Positions 15,916-23,378 of a stretch of DNA of 64,000 nt are shown in pieces. The position numbers were made by a program, and so were the translations under genes. The notes below the pieces were generated by a model, which did no database searches, was not told where the DNA came from, and was given only the letters and a program-made list of their open reading frames with translations. The DNA lies in contig NZ_NKYE01000017.1 in the NCBI RefSeq assembly GCF_002262875.1, positions 101,372 through 165,371 on the forward strand, given 5' to 3'. The DNA comes from Amycolatopsis antarctica (lineage in GTDB: Bacteria > Actinomycetota > Actinomycetes > Mycobacteriales > Pseudonocardiaceae). The first letter of the stretch is position 1, and each line of letters opens with the position of its first letter.

Positions 15916-16405
15916 CTGTGCTCCTGTCCTCGTAACGTCTGGACCAAGCATGACGATGCACTCTCCACGATCGCTCCACATTCGCTTCATGGCACTAGGC
16001 GCAATCAGCCACATTCGCGTGGAACTACCTCTGACCTGCACGAACGTCCACTACATCGTGCGCTCAATCAGGAGAACATCGCCGCATCGGCGTGCGAGAA
16101 CGGCCACCGCGAACCGACAGGACCGCTCATATGAGCGATTGTGAGCCTTCGCTCCATGTCTGGCTTCACACGCCTACACACACTGGAGCACCCCCCGGAA
16201 CGCCGAGCGGGAACGCGTGGGGCGGGAGCCGAACGCGTCAGCTTCTCCGCAGCGTGAGGACCATTTTCCCGGCCCGTGGCGCGTCGTTCGGACCCCTGCC
16301 GCGACAACGCTTCCCAGCCTCGGCGAGCGCTCATGTGACATCTCGGCCGCCGACGTCCACTCCGACCCTTGCCGCTCTGTGGGTCCGCGTGGTGCCGGTG
16401 GGCGG
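15916..16405. other. Intergenic stretch between GH97 gene and regulator group
   Basis: About 490 bases with no supported gene. It should contain the promoter of the 117-residue/LuxR group at its left end and the transcript end of the GH97 gene at its right end. The only structured element I see is the 14-base palindrome at 16124-16137. Confidence 0.5.
16124..16137. promoter_or_regulatory. Perfect 14-base palindrome CGCTCATATGAGCG
   Basis: An exact inverted repeat with no spacer in an otherwise structureless intergenic stretch about 210 bases upstream of the 117-residue gene. It could be an operator for a dimeric repressor. There is no direct evidence. Confidence 0.3.
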
Positions 16406-18442
16406 TCAGGAGTGCCGGGGACGCAGGCGGATCGCGGTACCACCGCCGGCGGGCAGCCGAAGTGTCAGCGTGGTGGAGGCCCGCACGGTCCTGGTCTCGA
16501 TCTCGATCGGAAGCGGGTTCTGGTGCCAGTCGGTGTCCGCGGCGTCGCGGTAGATCTCCGCCTCGTACCGGCCCGGGCGCAGGAAACGCAGCGGCACCCG
16601 CAGCGTCCGGTCCCGCTCGTCGGTGATCGCGCCGAGATACCAGGTATCGCCCTTCCGCCGGGCGACAACGGTGTGGTCACCGATCACGCAGTCCAGGAAC
16701 CGCGTCTCGTCCCAGCTCGCCGGGATGTCCTTCAGGTAGGCGTAACCCGGATGTGCGCGATAGTTCTCCGGGGTGTCGGCCAGCATCTGCAACGGGCTGA
16801 AGAACACCGAGTACAACGCGAGCTGGGTGGCCGAGGTCGTCTGCACCCGGGTACCGAGCCCCGCCGGATCCCAGGTCACGTTGAGGACGCCCGGCGTGTA
16901 GTCGGCCGGCCCGCCGATGAATCTGGTGAACGGCAGGATGGTGGCCTGCTCCGGCGGATTGCCCTCCGGCCCCATGTAGTTGTGCTGTTCCATCCCGGCG
17001 ACGCCCTCGCCGGTCATCATGTTCGGATAGGTGCGCCCGAGACCAGTCGGCTTGATCGCCTCGTGTGCGTTGATCATGATCCGGTACCGGGCGGCGGCAT
17101 CGATCACCCGCTGGTAGTGGCGCACGGCCTCCTGGTCGAAGTGGCTGCGGTTCACCCCGCCGAGCTGGAACTTGGTGGCATAGCCGGTCTTGATCGCGTG
17201 GATGCCGAGTTCGGCGTAGCGCGCGAAGATCGTGTCCAGCTTCTCCTCGTAGTAGTCGACGAAGCCGCGGGTCTCGTTGTGCGCGATGAAGCCGACACCG
17301 TTCTCACGCGCGTACCGCAGTACCTCCGGCAGGTCGAAATCCGCCCGCGGGGTGAGGAAGTCCTGGCCGGTCCACTCGCCACCGGCATTGGTGTTCCACC
17401 CCTCGGCGAGTACGTTGCGGGCGCCCGTCTCCTTGGCGAGGTCGATGTACTGCTTGACCCGATCCGTCGTCGCCCCGTGCCGCGGCCCCTCGGTCCAGGT
17501 GGTGTGCCGCCGCTGCAGTTCCCACCACACGCCGACGTAGGTTCCCGGTTCGATCCACGAGGTGTCCGCGAACGAGCAGGGTTCGTTGAGGTTCTCGATC
17601 AGGTGCGATTCGGCGAGATCACCCGCCCGGTCGCCGATGGTCAGCGTGCGCCACGGCGTGGAGAACTCACCGGACAGCTTGGCTTTCGTGCCGTCGGGCA
17701 GACTGATCAGCTCGCTGGTGAAGGTGCCCGGGCGGGCGCTGTCGGCGGCCAGGGTCATGCTCGGATAGTCGATCAGCGCCGCCTCGTGCAGCACGAGATG
17801 CTGCCCGTCCCGGGTGACGAAGGTGAGCGGAGTCTGGGCGGTCTCCACCTCGGCCAGCGCGGCCTTGCGATAGTGCCGCTCGTCCGCGTTCCAGTCGGTA
17901 CCCGCCGCCAGGGACCAACTGGTGGCCGTCGGCGGCAGCACGAACTCGGTGCGCTCGGCGGTGACCGTGTAGTCGCCGAGTCCGGCCTGTGCGGGCAACC
18001 GGTAGCGGAATCCCAGCCCGTCGTCGAAAACCCGGACGACCAGTTCGAGCCGGATCCCGCTCTCCGGCTGCACGGTCCGCACCACGCACTCGTTCGCGCG
18101 GTTGCGGACGACGGCGTCGGATCCCCATACCGGGCGCCAGGATTCGTCGATCCTGGAGTGCTCGACGTCCTCCAGCACCAGGCCGCCGGTGAGCGAAGGG
18201 CGATCGGCAAGGTCGAGTCCGAGCCCGGCGGAATCCACCAGTACACGGCCACGACGCCGCACCTCGTACCGGAGACGACCGTCGAGCACCCGGACGGTCA
18301 CCCGGAGCCGGCCGTTCGGCGAACGCACCACGGCACGATCCTCGGTCGCCGCGGACGCGGTGGCGGGGCCGAGAACCGCCTCGGCGAGCGCGGCGCCCAC
18401 GGTGCCACCGAGGACCATACGACGATTGGGCTGACTGACCAT
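16406..18442 (-). CDS. GH97-family glycosidase, Tat-exported
   Basis: A 678-residue SusB-like protein. The N-terminus has a twin-arginine signal (PNRRMVLGGTVGAAL...TASA) of about 35 residues. A GH97 N-terminal beta-sandwich (about 40-280), a catalytic barrel (about 290-560) and a C-terminal beta domain follow. The barrel holds AEGWNT, INAHEAIKPTG and GRTYPNMMTGEG. The Glu in NAHEA and a Glu in AGMEQHN match the catalytic bases of the inverting alpha-glucosidase branch, as I recall the family; the retaining branch has Gly there. I chose the ATG at 18440-18442, which has GGAG six bases upstream, over ATGs at 18454 and 18484. It probably trims alpha-linked oligosaccharides outside the cell and stands alone. 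Confidence 0.9.
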   Translation of the reverse strand: MVSQPNRRMVLGGTVGAALAEAVLGPATASAATEDRAVVRSPNGRLRVTVRVLDGRLRYEVRRRGRVLVDSAGLGLDLADRPSLTGGLVLEDVEHSRIDESWRPVWGSDAVVRNRANECVVRTVQPESGIRLELVVRVFDDGLGFRYRLPAQAGLGDYTVTAERTEFVLPPTATSWSLAAGTDWNADERHYRKAALAEVETAQTPLTFVTRDGQHLVLHEAALIDYPSMTLAADSARPGTFTSELISLPDGTKAKLSGEFSTPWRTLTIGDRAGDLAESHLIENLNEPCSFADTSWIEPGTYVGVWWELQRRHTTWTEGPRHGATTDRVKQYIDLAKETGARNVLAEGWNTNAGGEWTGQDFLTPRADFDLPEVLRYARENGVGFIAHNETRGFVDYYEEKLDTIFARYAELGIHAIKTGYATKFQLGGVNRSHFDQEAVRHYQRVIDAAARYRIMINAHEAIKPTGLGRTYPNMMTGEGVAGMEQHNYMGPEGNPPEQATILPFTRFIGGPADYTPGVLNVTWDPAGLGTRVQTTSATQLALYSVFFSPLQMLADTPENYRAHPGYAYLKDIPASWDETRFLDCVIGDHTVVARRKGDTWYLGAITDERDRTLRVPLRFLRPGRYEAEIYRDAADTDWHQNPLPIEIETRTVRASTTLTLRLPAGGGTAIRLRPRHS

Positions 18443-18852
18443 CTCACGCTCCATGGGCGGCGGGATCTCGAAGCAACCGGGCACATCCTGTCGTCGTCGC
18501 GGCCCGCCCGCAAACGCTCCCGTAGCATTCCCGTTCTGCCGGAACAGTAATTCTCGACTCGACAGACGACTACGTGGCCGCGCCGGGTGCGGCCGCCGAA
18601 ACTCACATCACTGTCCGAACCTACGGCACGACCGGACCGCGAAAGTGGTTGCTCCGGGCCGCCAGGACAAACGAACAAGCGATTTCGCCCGTCGGGCCGA
18701 ATCGCCACCGCACGCCTGGTTCTCGTTCTGTTCCACGGAAAGATGGCGCGAGGTGGCGATCCGGTGACAGCGCCGCACAGCGATGCCGGGCGATTCGATA
18801 CGACTGGTTACCGAGCTACCGCATTCCTTGACAACATCGGAAAGGGCCCATC
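18443..18852. other. Divergent intergenic region, GH97 / small secreted protein
   Basis: About 410 bases with no supported gene. It should hold divergent promoters. A TTGACA at about 18828 sits too close to the next start to serve as its -35. I see no other clear element. Confidence 0.45.
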
Positions 18853-19077
18853 ATGAAGAAACTCGTAGTCGGCGCCGTTCTCGGTTTCGGCACCCTGCTG
18901 GCCACCGCGACGCCCGCCTCGGCCGTCGACTGGTACTACACCGGATATTGGTATCCCAGCGCGGCCGCGTGCGAACGGGGATACCAGGACATCGTCGACA
19001 ATCCCGGTGGCGCGGACCTGCCGCACGAGTGCAGGCGCAACGGCGTCGGCGTCTACGAACTGTGGCGCGTCGGCTGA
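18853..19077 (+). CDS. Small secreted protein, 74 residues
   Basis: A classic Sec signal peptide (MKKLVVGAVLGFGTLLATATPASA, cleavage near residue 24) is followed by about 50 mature residues rich in Tyr and Trp, with two cysteines (AACERGY and HECRRN) that could form one disulfide. GGAAAGGG lies six bases before the ATG. There is no family match I can name. It could be a secreted inhibitor, a morphogenetic peptide or a cell-surface factor. A hairpin follows at 19096-19145. Confidence 0.7.
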   Translation: MKKLVVGAVLGFGTLLATATPASAVDWYYTGYWYPSAAACERGYQDIVDNPGGADLPHECRRNGVGVYELWRVG

Positions 19078-19095
19078 TCCGCCGACCGGCGAGGC

Positions 19096-19145
19096 GATGA
19101 CGGCGGCCGCCGATACGTTCGGAAACCTCGGCTGTCGCCGTCATC
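19096..19145 (+). terminator. Branched hairpin after the small secreted gene
   Basis: GATGACGGCG at 19096-19105 pairs exactly with CGCCGTCATC at 19136-19145. The 30-base interior has a further short CCGA/TCGG pairing. It begins 19 bases after the stop. No T-run follows. Confidence 0.45.
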
Positions 19146-19182
19146 CGTGACTGCCGGGTGGCGGATGACGCACAACGGCAAA

Positions 19183-19213
19183 CGGCCCATCGACAGGGAT
19201 CGTCGACGGGCCG
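19183..19213. terminator. Hairpin between convergent small gene and tRNA-Val
   Basis: A 12-base stem (CGGCCCATCGAC at 19183-19194 against GTCGACGGGCCG at 19202-19213) has one mismatch and a 7-base loop. It lies between the plus-strand secreted-protein gene and the minus-strand tRNA, so it could end both transcripts. Confidence 0.55.
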
Positions 19214-19234
19214 CTGACCTGGAGCAATACTGGG

Positions 19235-19306
19235 TGGGCGATACTGGGATCGAACCAGTGACCTCTTCGGTGTGAACGAAGCGCTCTCCCGCTGAGCTAA
19301 TCGCCC
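19235..19306 (-). tRNA. tRNA-Val(CAC)
   Basis: A 72-base cloverleaf. The acceptor stem GGGCGAT/ATCGCCC has discriminator A, the anticodon stem is CTTCG/CGAAG with loop TTCACAC giving anticodon CAC, and the T-arm is CTGGTTCGATCCCAG. CCA is not encoded. The sequence is very close to the tRNA-Val(GAC) at 20462. Confidence 0.96.
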
Positions 19307-19712
19307 GCTCGCGGTGTGAGAGGAACACTACCGGACGCCCTTCGTCGCCGGGCAAACGGGTGGTTGAACCTCGTGCACTGTCCGCGCACCGCCGGGCACG
19401 CAGTGCACAACCCGGTGCTCCACGCCCTGCGTGGGCCAGCGACCGGGCGGCCGGGCACGAGTGTCGGGTCACAGTGCAGGCGCATTCGCGGGACGGTTCT
19501 TTTCCCCGGCGCACCGAACGAGCAGAATGGAACCAGTGATCGCGACAGGGCCGCTGTGAAGATCAACGGCCGGGAGAGCGATGATGGGGCGTGGGGTGCC
19601 GATGACCCCAGACGAGTGAAGTCGGACGAAACCGCGTGCGAACGACCGCCCGGCTGCGTCTCACATCGGAACTCGGCCGACAGGGGCCGGGAAGGGAGCA
19701 GAAGGGTAGACC
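19307..19712. other. Intergenic region upstream of the SsgB-like gene
   Basis: About 405 bases with no supported gene, divergent between tRNA-Val(CAC) and the SsgB-like gene. Promoters for both must lie here. I see no confident consensus element. Confidence 0.45.
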
Positions 19713-20138
19713 ATGCGAAACGACCACGTGACGCTCCGCTCGACGGCGGTCTTCGATCTGCTGGCGCCGCGGACGCCCGCGGTTCCGGTGAAGGTGGAAC
19801 TGCGCTACGACACCCGTGATCCCTACGCGGTCGTCGCCGCCTTCCGCACCGGCCGTGCAGGCTGGGTCGAGTGGGTGTACGCACGCGACCTGCTCGCCGA
19901 CGGCCTGCTCGCCGACGCCGGCGACGGCGATGTCCGCATCCGCCCGTCCGTCGAGGATCCCGAGTCCGTGCTGATCGAGCTGAGCTCGCCATCCGGGCAC
20001 GCCGTGTTCGAGGCCTCGGCGCAGGAGCTGGCCGACTTCCTGGACCGCACCTACGACGTCGTCCTGCCGGGCAACGAGCACCTGTGGGTCAATGTGGACG
20101 ACGCCTTGACCCACCTGATCCCCAACGACCTGGCCTGA
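19713..20138 (+). CDS. ssgB: SsgA/SsgB-family sporulation and cell-division regulator
   Basis: A 141-residue protein fitting the SsgA-like (SALP) family in length and pattern. It opens with a short acidic strand and the EL-RYDT-DPYAV segment, then WVEWVYARDLLADGL, a G-D-RI-PS segment and a C-terminal FLDRTYDVV-PG-E. In Streptomyces, SsgB recruits FtsZ to division sites. A single SsgB-type copy is usual in other spore-forming actinomycetes, which fits here. AGAAGGG lies upstream of the ATG. The paralogue assignment (SsgB rather than another SALP) is by overall pattern only. It is followed by a tRNA cluster. Confidence 0.88.
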   Translation: MRNDHVTLRSTAVFDLLAPRTPAVPVKVELRYDTRDPYAVVAAFRTGRAGWVEWVYARDLLADGLLADAGDGDVRIRPSVEDPESVLIELSSPSGHAVFEASAQELADFLDRTYDVVLPGNEHLWVNVDDALTHLIPNDLA

Positions 20139-20247
20139 CGGCCCGCCGATCACCCGCGGCCACCCCCCGGTGCGACACCGATTCCGGGTGTCCGCTAGTG
20201 TTTCTGACACACCACAGGGTCGCGGTTCGCACCGGGACCACGTGATT

Positions 20248-20320
20248 GCGGACGTAGCGCAGCTGGTAGCGCATCACCTTGCCAAGGTGAGGGTCGCGGG
20301 TTCGAATCCCGTCGTCCGCT
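20248..20320 (+). tRNA. tRNA-Gly(GCC)
   Basis: A 73-base cloverleaf. The acceptor stem GCGGACG/CGTCCGC has discriminator T, the anticodon arm CACCT-TGCCAAGGTG gives GCC, and the T-arm is GCGGGTTCGAATCCCGT. It is the first of a Gly-Cys-Val cluster. Confidence 0.96.
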
Positions 20321-20388
20321 CGACTGCGGAGTCACCTCGCAGTGAGGCCAGGTTCATTCCTCAATCTTTGCGAACCGGCTTCGTACGC

Positions 20389-20460
20389 GGCGGCGTGGCC
20401 GAGTGGTTCAGGCAAGGGCCTGCAAAGCCCTGTACGCGGGTTCGATTCCCGCCGCCGCCT
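20389..20460 (+). tRNA. tRNA-Cys(GCA)
   Basis: A 72-base cloverleaf. The acceptor stem is GGCGGCG/CGCCGCC with discriminator T, the anticodon stem AGGGC/GCCCT with loop CTGCAAA gives GCA, and the T-arm is GCGGGTTCGATTCCCGC. Confidence 0.96.
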
Positions 20461-20461
20461 C

Positions 20462-20533
20462 GCGCGATTAGCTCAGCGGGAGAGCGCTTCCCTGACACGG
20501 AAGAGGTCACTGGTTCAATCCCAGTATCGCGCA
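20462..20533 (+). tRNA. tRNA-Val(GAC)
   Basis: A 72-base cloverleaf. The acceptor stem is GCGCGAT/ATCGCGC with discriminator A, the anticodon stem CTTCC/GGAAG with loop CTGACAC gives GAC, and the T-arm is CTGGTTCAATCCCAG. The three bases after the discriminator happen to be CCA. It starts one base after tRNA-Cys ends and is followed by a strong terminator. Confidence 0.96.
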
Positions 20534-20540
20534 CCAGCTC

Positions 20541-20574
20541 AGGCCCCATCCGGCACCGCCGGATGGGGCCTTTT
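20541..20574 (+). terminator. Rho-independent terminator of the tRNA cluster
   Basis: A perfect 14-bp stem (20541-20554 against 20558-20571) with loop ACC is followed at once by a TTTT run ending at 20574. It begins seven bases after the last tRNA and is the clearest intrinsic terminator in the window. Confidence 0.92.
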
Positions 20575-20708
20575 GCTGGACTTGGTGACTAGTTCGGTGA
20601 CTGCGCCCTGGCATCGCCAAGCCCTAGATCGCTACGAAAGGGCTGACCCGCCATGGCCGCTTCGCCCGAACGCTCACCGCAGCGGTGGCCACCGAATCAC
20701 GGCCGCGC

Positions 20709-20912
20709 TCAGAACGAGGCACCGCCACGTTCGATCACGTTCCGCGCCTCCCGCGCCTGCCGGTTGCCCTCCGCGGCCTCGACGGATCCGGGGACGGGCT
20801 CCGTGGCCTGTTCCGCCGTCCACGATTCCGGCTTGATCCGGGGCGGCAGCTCCCGCCACTTCGCACGCGGGTCCGTGTCAGCACTTCGCACATCCCGATC
20901 GTCGTACGTCAT
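20709..20912 (-). CDS. Small charged hypothetical protein, 67 residues
   Basis: Opens MTYDDRDVRSADTDPRAKW and is rich in charged residues. There is no membrane segment or signal. The frame extends further upstream (ATG at 20939 and beyond), but the ATG at 20910-20912 has GGGGGAG eight bases before it. The pattern of an acidic start, a DPRAKWRELPP core and a helical tail resembles short conserved actinobacterial hypotheticals. The function is unknown. It is divergent from the GlxA-type regulator. Confidence 0.65.
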   Translation of the reverse strand: MTYDDRDVRSADTDPRAKWRELPPRIKPESWTAEQATEPVPGSVEAAEGNRQAREARNVIERGGASF

Positions 20913-21025
20913 GTCCTGCTCTCCCCCGTTGTCGCCCATACCTCCACCGTGACCTGGCGCCGGCCGTACCGCAACCCCTGAGCAACCGGTGACGGCCCGA
21001 ACTGGGCACATGTAAGAATCGGGCC

Positions 21026-22015
21026 ATGTCACAGTCCGGCCCAGGTCGTCCCCCGCACCTGGTCGCCGTCCTGGTCCGCCACGGCGTGCTGCCGATGGAG
21101 CTCGGACTGGTCCACCAGCTCTTCGGGGGCGCCGTATCGGCTGGGGGATCGCCCCTGTACGAGGTCGTGACCTGTGCCCCCGAAGCCGGTGCGATACGGA
21201 CCGACGCCGACTTCACCGTCACCGTGGAGCACGGCCCGGAGGCGCTGGACCGGGCGGGAACCGTGGTGGTCCCCGCCTCGCACGAGGACGATGAGCGCCG
21301 CCGGGACAACGGGCTGGAGGAACCGCTGGCGAGTGCCTTCGCCCGGATCCCGCCCGCCGCGCGGGTCGCCTCGATCTGCACCGGCGCTTTCGTCCTCGCC
21401 GCGGCCGGACTGCTCACCGGGGCGCGGGCGACGACGCACTGGAAGTCGGCGCGGCGTTTCCGGGAGCTCTATCCGCGGGTCGAACTGGACGCGGACGTGC
21501 TCTACACCGACGGCGGCCGCATCCTCACCTCCGCGGGCGAGGCTTCCGGCATCGACCTGTGCCTGCATCTGATCCGCCGCGACCACGGCGCCGCCGTCGC
21601 CAACGCCGTCGCCCGCCGGACCGTCGTGCCGCCGCACCGGGACGGCGGCCAGGCCCAGTTCATCGACCGGCCGGTCCCGCGACCGCAGACCTCCTCGACC
21701 GGTGCGGCCAGGGCCTGGGCACTGGCGAACCTGCACCGGACGGTCAGCCTCGGCGAACTGGCCGCGCTGGAGTCGATGAGCAGGCGCACCTTCACCCGCC
21801 GGTTCCGCGAGGAGACGGGTACCTCTCCGGGTCAGTGGCTGGCACGGCAGCGCATCGAGCACGCCCGCCGGTTGCTGGAGGAGTCCGGCCTGCCGGTCGA
21901 GCGGGTCGCCGCCGATGCGGGCTTCGGCTCCGCGGCCTCGCTGCGCCAGCACTTCCACGCCGCGCTCGGTGTCTCCCCCACCGCCTATCGACGCACTTTC
22001 CGCGGCCCGGAGTAG
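21026..22015 (+). CDS. GlxA-type transcriptional regulator (DJ-1/PfpI plus AraC domains)
   Basis: A 329-residue protein. Residues about 10-180 form a DJ-1/PfpI-like domain with the nucleophile-elbow segment ICTGAFVLAAAGLL. Residues about 220-325 form two AraC helix-turn-helix motifs (SLGELAALESMSRRTFTRRF and VERVAADAGFGSAASLRQHF). Such proteins usually sense small metabolites such as amino acids or nitrogen compounds and activate nearby catabolic genes. No such gene is adjacent, so the target is unclear. It is convergent with the aminopeptidase gene. Confidence 0.93.
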   Translation: MSQSGPGRPPHLVAVLVRHGVLPMELGLVHQLFGGAVSAGGSPLYEVVTCAPEAGAIRTDADFTVTVEHGPEALDRAGTVVVPASHEDDERRRDNGLEEPLASAFARIPPAARVASICTGAFVLAAAGLLTGARATTHWKSARRFRELYPRVELDADVLYTDGGRILTSAGEASGIDLCLHLIRRDHGAAVANAVARRTVVPPHRDGGQAQFIDRPVPRPQTSSTGAARAWALANLHRTVSLGELAALESMSRRTFTRRFREETGTSPGQWLARQRIEHARRLLEESGLPVERVAADAGFGSAASLRQHFHAALGVSPTAYRRTFRGPE

Positions 22016-22052
22016 ACCGTCGCTCGCCGGCGAAGCATCCGGCGGAAAGAGG

Positions 22053-23378
22053 TCAGAACGACGGCAACGCGAAATCTTCCAGCCAGGAATGGAAAAAGGT
22101 ATCCAGCGACCGTCCTGAGTGGACGGACGCGAGTGCGGTGAAGTCACCGGTGCGGACGACGCCGTGCCGGTACCGGTCCGCCCAGGTCTGCAGGAGCGAG
22201 AAGAAGGTGAAGTCACCGAGCTCGCGGCGAAGCGCGTGCAGCAACACCCCGCCCCGCTTGTAGACACGCTCGTCGAACATCCGCGGCATCCCGGGATCCG
22301 CGAGCCGCAGGTCCGCCGGGCGGCTCGCGAGGACGGCATGCCACTGGGCGGCGTGAGCCTCCGCCGACGGCCCGCCGGACGCTTCCGACCACAGCCATTC
22401 GGCGTACGTGGCGAACCCCTCGTTGAGCCAGATGTGCCGCCAGTCGGCGACCGAGACGCTGTTGCCGAACCACTGGTGGGCGAGCTCGTGCACGACGAGC
22501 CGTTCGTGGGTGCGCCTGCCGTCCAGATGGTTGGCGCCGAAGATCGACATGCCCTGCGCCTCGATCGGATCGTCGAGTTCGTCGTCGGTGACCACGAGGA
22601 CGTACTCGGCGAACGGGTACGGACCGAAGAAACCCTGGAGGGTGTCCATGATCTGCGGATGCCGCCCGAGATCCAGGGCCGCGAGAGCGCGCAGCCGCGG
22701 CGGTACCGCGGCACGCTGCGGAACGCCGCCGGATCCGAGCTCCAGGTCCTCGTACCGTCCGATCTGGACACTCATCAGATACGTGGAAGTCGGTTCCCGC
22801 CGTTCGTACACCCAGGTCGTGGTGCTCGCGGATCGGCTGCGGGACACCGGATCGCCGGTCACCAGCACCGTGTAGGGCGAGGACGTGGTGATGGAGACCC
22901 GGTAGGTCGCCTTGTCCGCGGGGTGGTCGTTGCACGGGAACCAGGACGGCGCGCCCACCGGCTGACTGGCGACCAGAGCACCGTCGGTGAGCTCGTCCCA
23001 GCCGATGTCACCCCACTCGCCGCCCAGCGGGGCCGGGTTGCCGGTATAGCGCACCTCGACGAGGAACTCCGCTCCGTCCGGCAGCGAGCGCGCGGGGCGG
23101 ATCCGGAGCTTGTGCAGCGCACGGGAGAAGCGGGCGGGCACCCCGTTGACGAACACCCGGCCGACGCGGAGCCCGGCGAGATCCAGCGTCAGACCGGACA
23201 GCGGCTGGGTGGCGACGCAGTGGATCCGGGCCCGCCCGGACAGCCGGTTCGACACCAGCCGGTAGTCGAGTTCCAGATCGTAGTGCCGGACCGAGTAGCC
23301 GCCGTTGCCGTGCGCGGGCAGGTACGAGTCGCCGGAGGTGTCCGCGCCCGGCGAGGCGGGGCTGGGCTTGGGTGTCAC
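22053..23378 (-). CDS. M1-family zinc metallopeptidase (aminopeptidase N-like)
   Basis: A 441-residue protein with a single N-terminal beta domain (about 1-190) and a thermolysin-like catalytic domain. The zinc site is HELAHQWFG with the third ligand Glu 18 residues on (in WLNEGFATY). The GAMEN-type loop reads QGMSIFGANHL. At half the length of full aminopeptidase N it lacks the C-terminal helical domain, like other short actinobacterial M1 enzymes. No signal peptide is seen. I start at GTG 23376-23378, which overlaps the stop of the Pls/PosA-type gene as GTGA. An upstream frame to 23429 would overlap that gene by 55 bases. The coupling suggests a joint pathway. Confidence 0.92.
   Translation of the reverse strand: MTPKPSPASPGADTSGDSYLPAHGNGGYSVRHYDLELDYRLVSNRLSGRARIHCVATQPLSGLTLDLAGLRVGRVFVNGVPARFSRALHKLRIRPARSLPDGAEFLVEVRYTGNPAPLGGEWGDIGWDELTDGALVASQPVGAPSWFPCNDHPADKATYRVSITTSSPYTVLVTGDPVSRSRSASTTTWVYERREPTSTYLMSVQIGRYEDLELGSGGVPQRAAVPPRLRALAALDLGRHPQIMDTLQGFFGPYPFAEYVLVVTDDELDDPIEAQGMSIFGANHLDGRRTHERLVVHELAHQWFGNSVSVADWRHIWLNEGFATYAEWLWSEASGGPSAEAHAAQWHAVLASRPADLRLADPGMPRMFDERVYKRGGVLLHALRRELGDFTFFSLLQTWADRYRHGVVRTGDFTALASVHSGRSLDTFFHSWLEDFALPSF

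Noticed and set aside
18826..18835. TTGACA resembling a -35 box before the small secreted gene
   Set aside because: It lies about 20 bases from the start codon and overlaps the ribosome-site zone, leaving no room for a -10 and leader.
19235..20533. Duplication of tRNA-Val as a sign of an insertion
   Set aside because: The two copies have different anticodons (CAC and GAC) and acceptor pairs, so they are ordinary isoacceptors.
20248..20574. tRNA cluster as a possible integrated-element attachment site
   Set aside because: No integrase, no repeat of a tRNA 3' end downstream and no mobile genes nearby.
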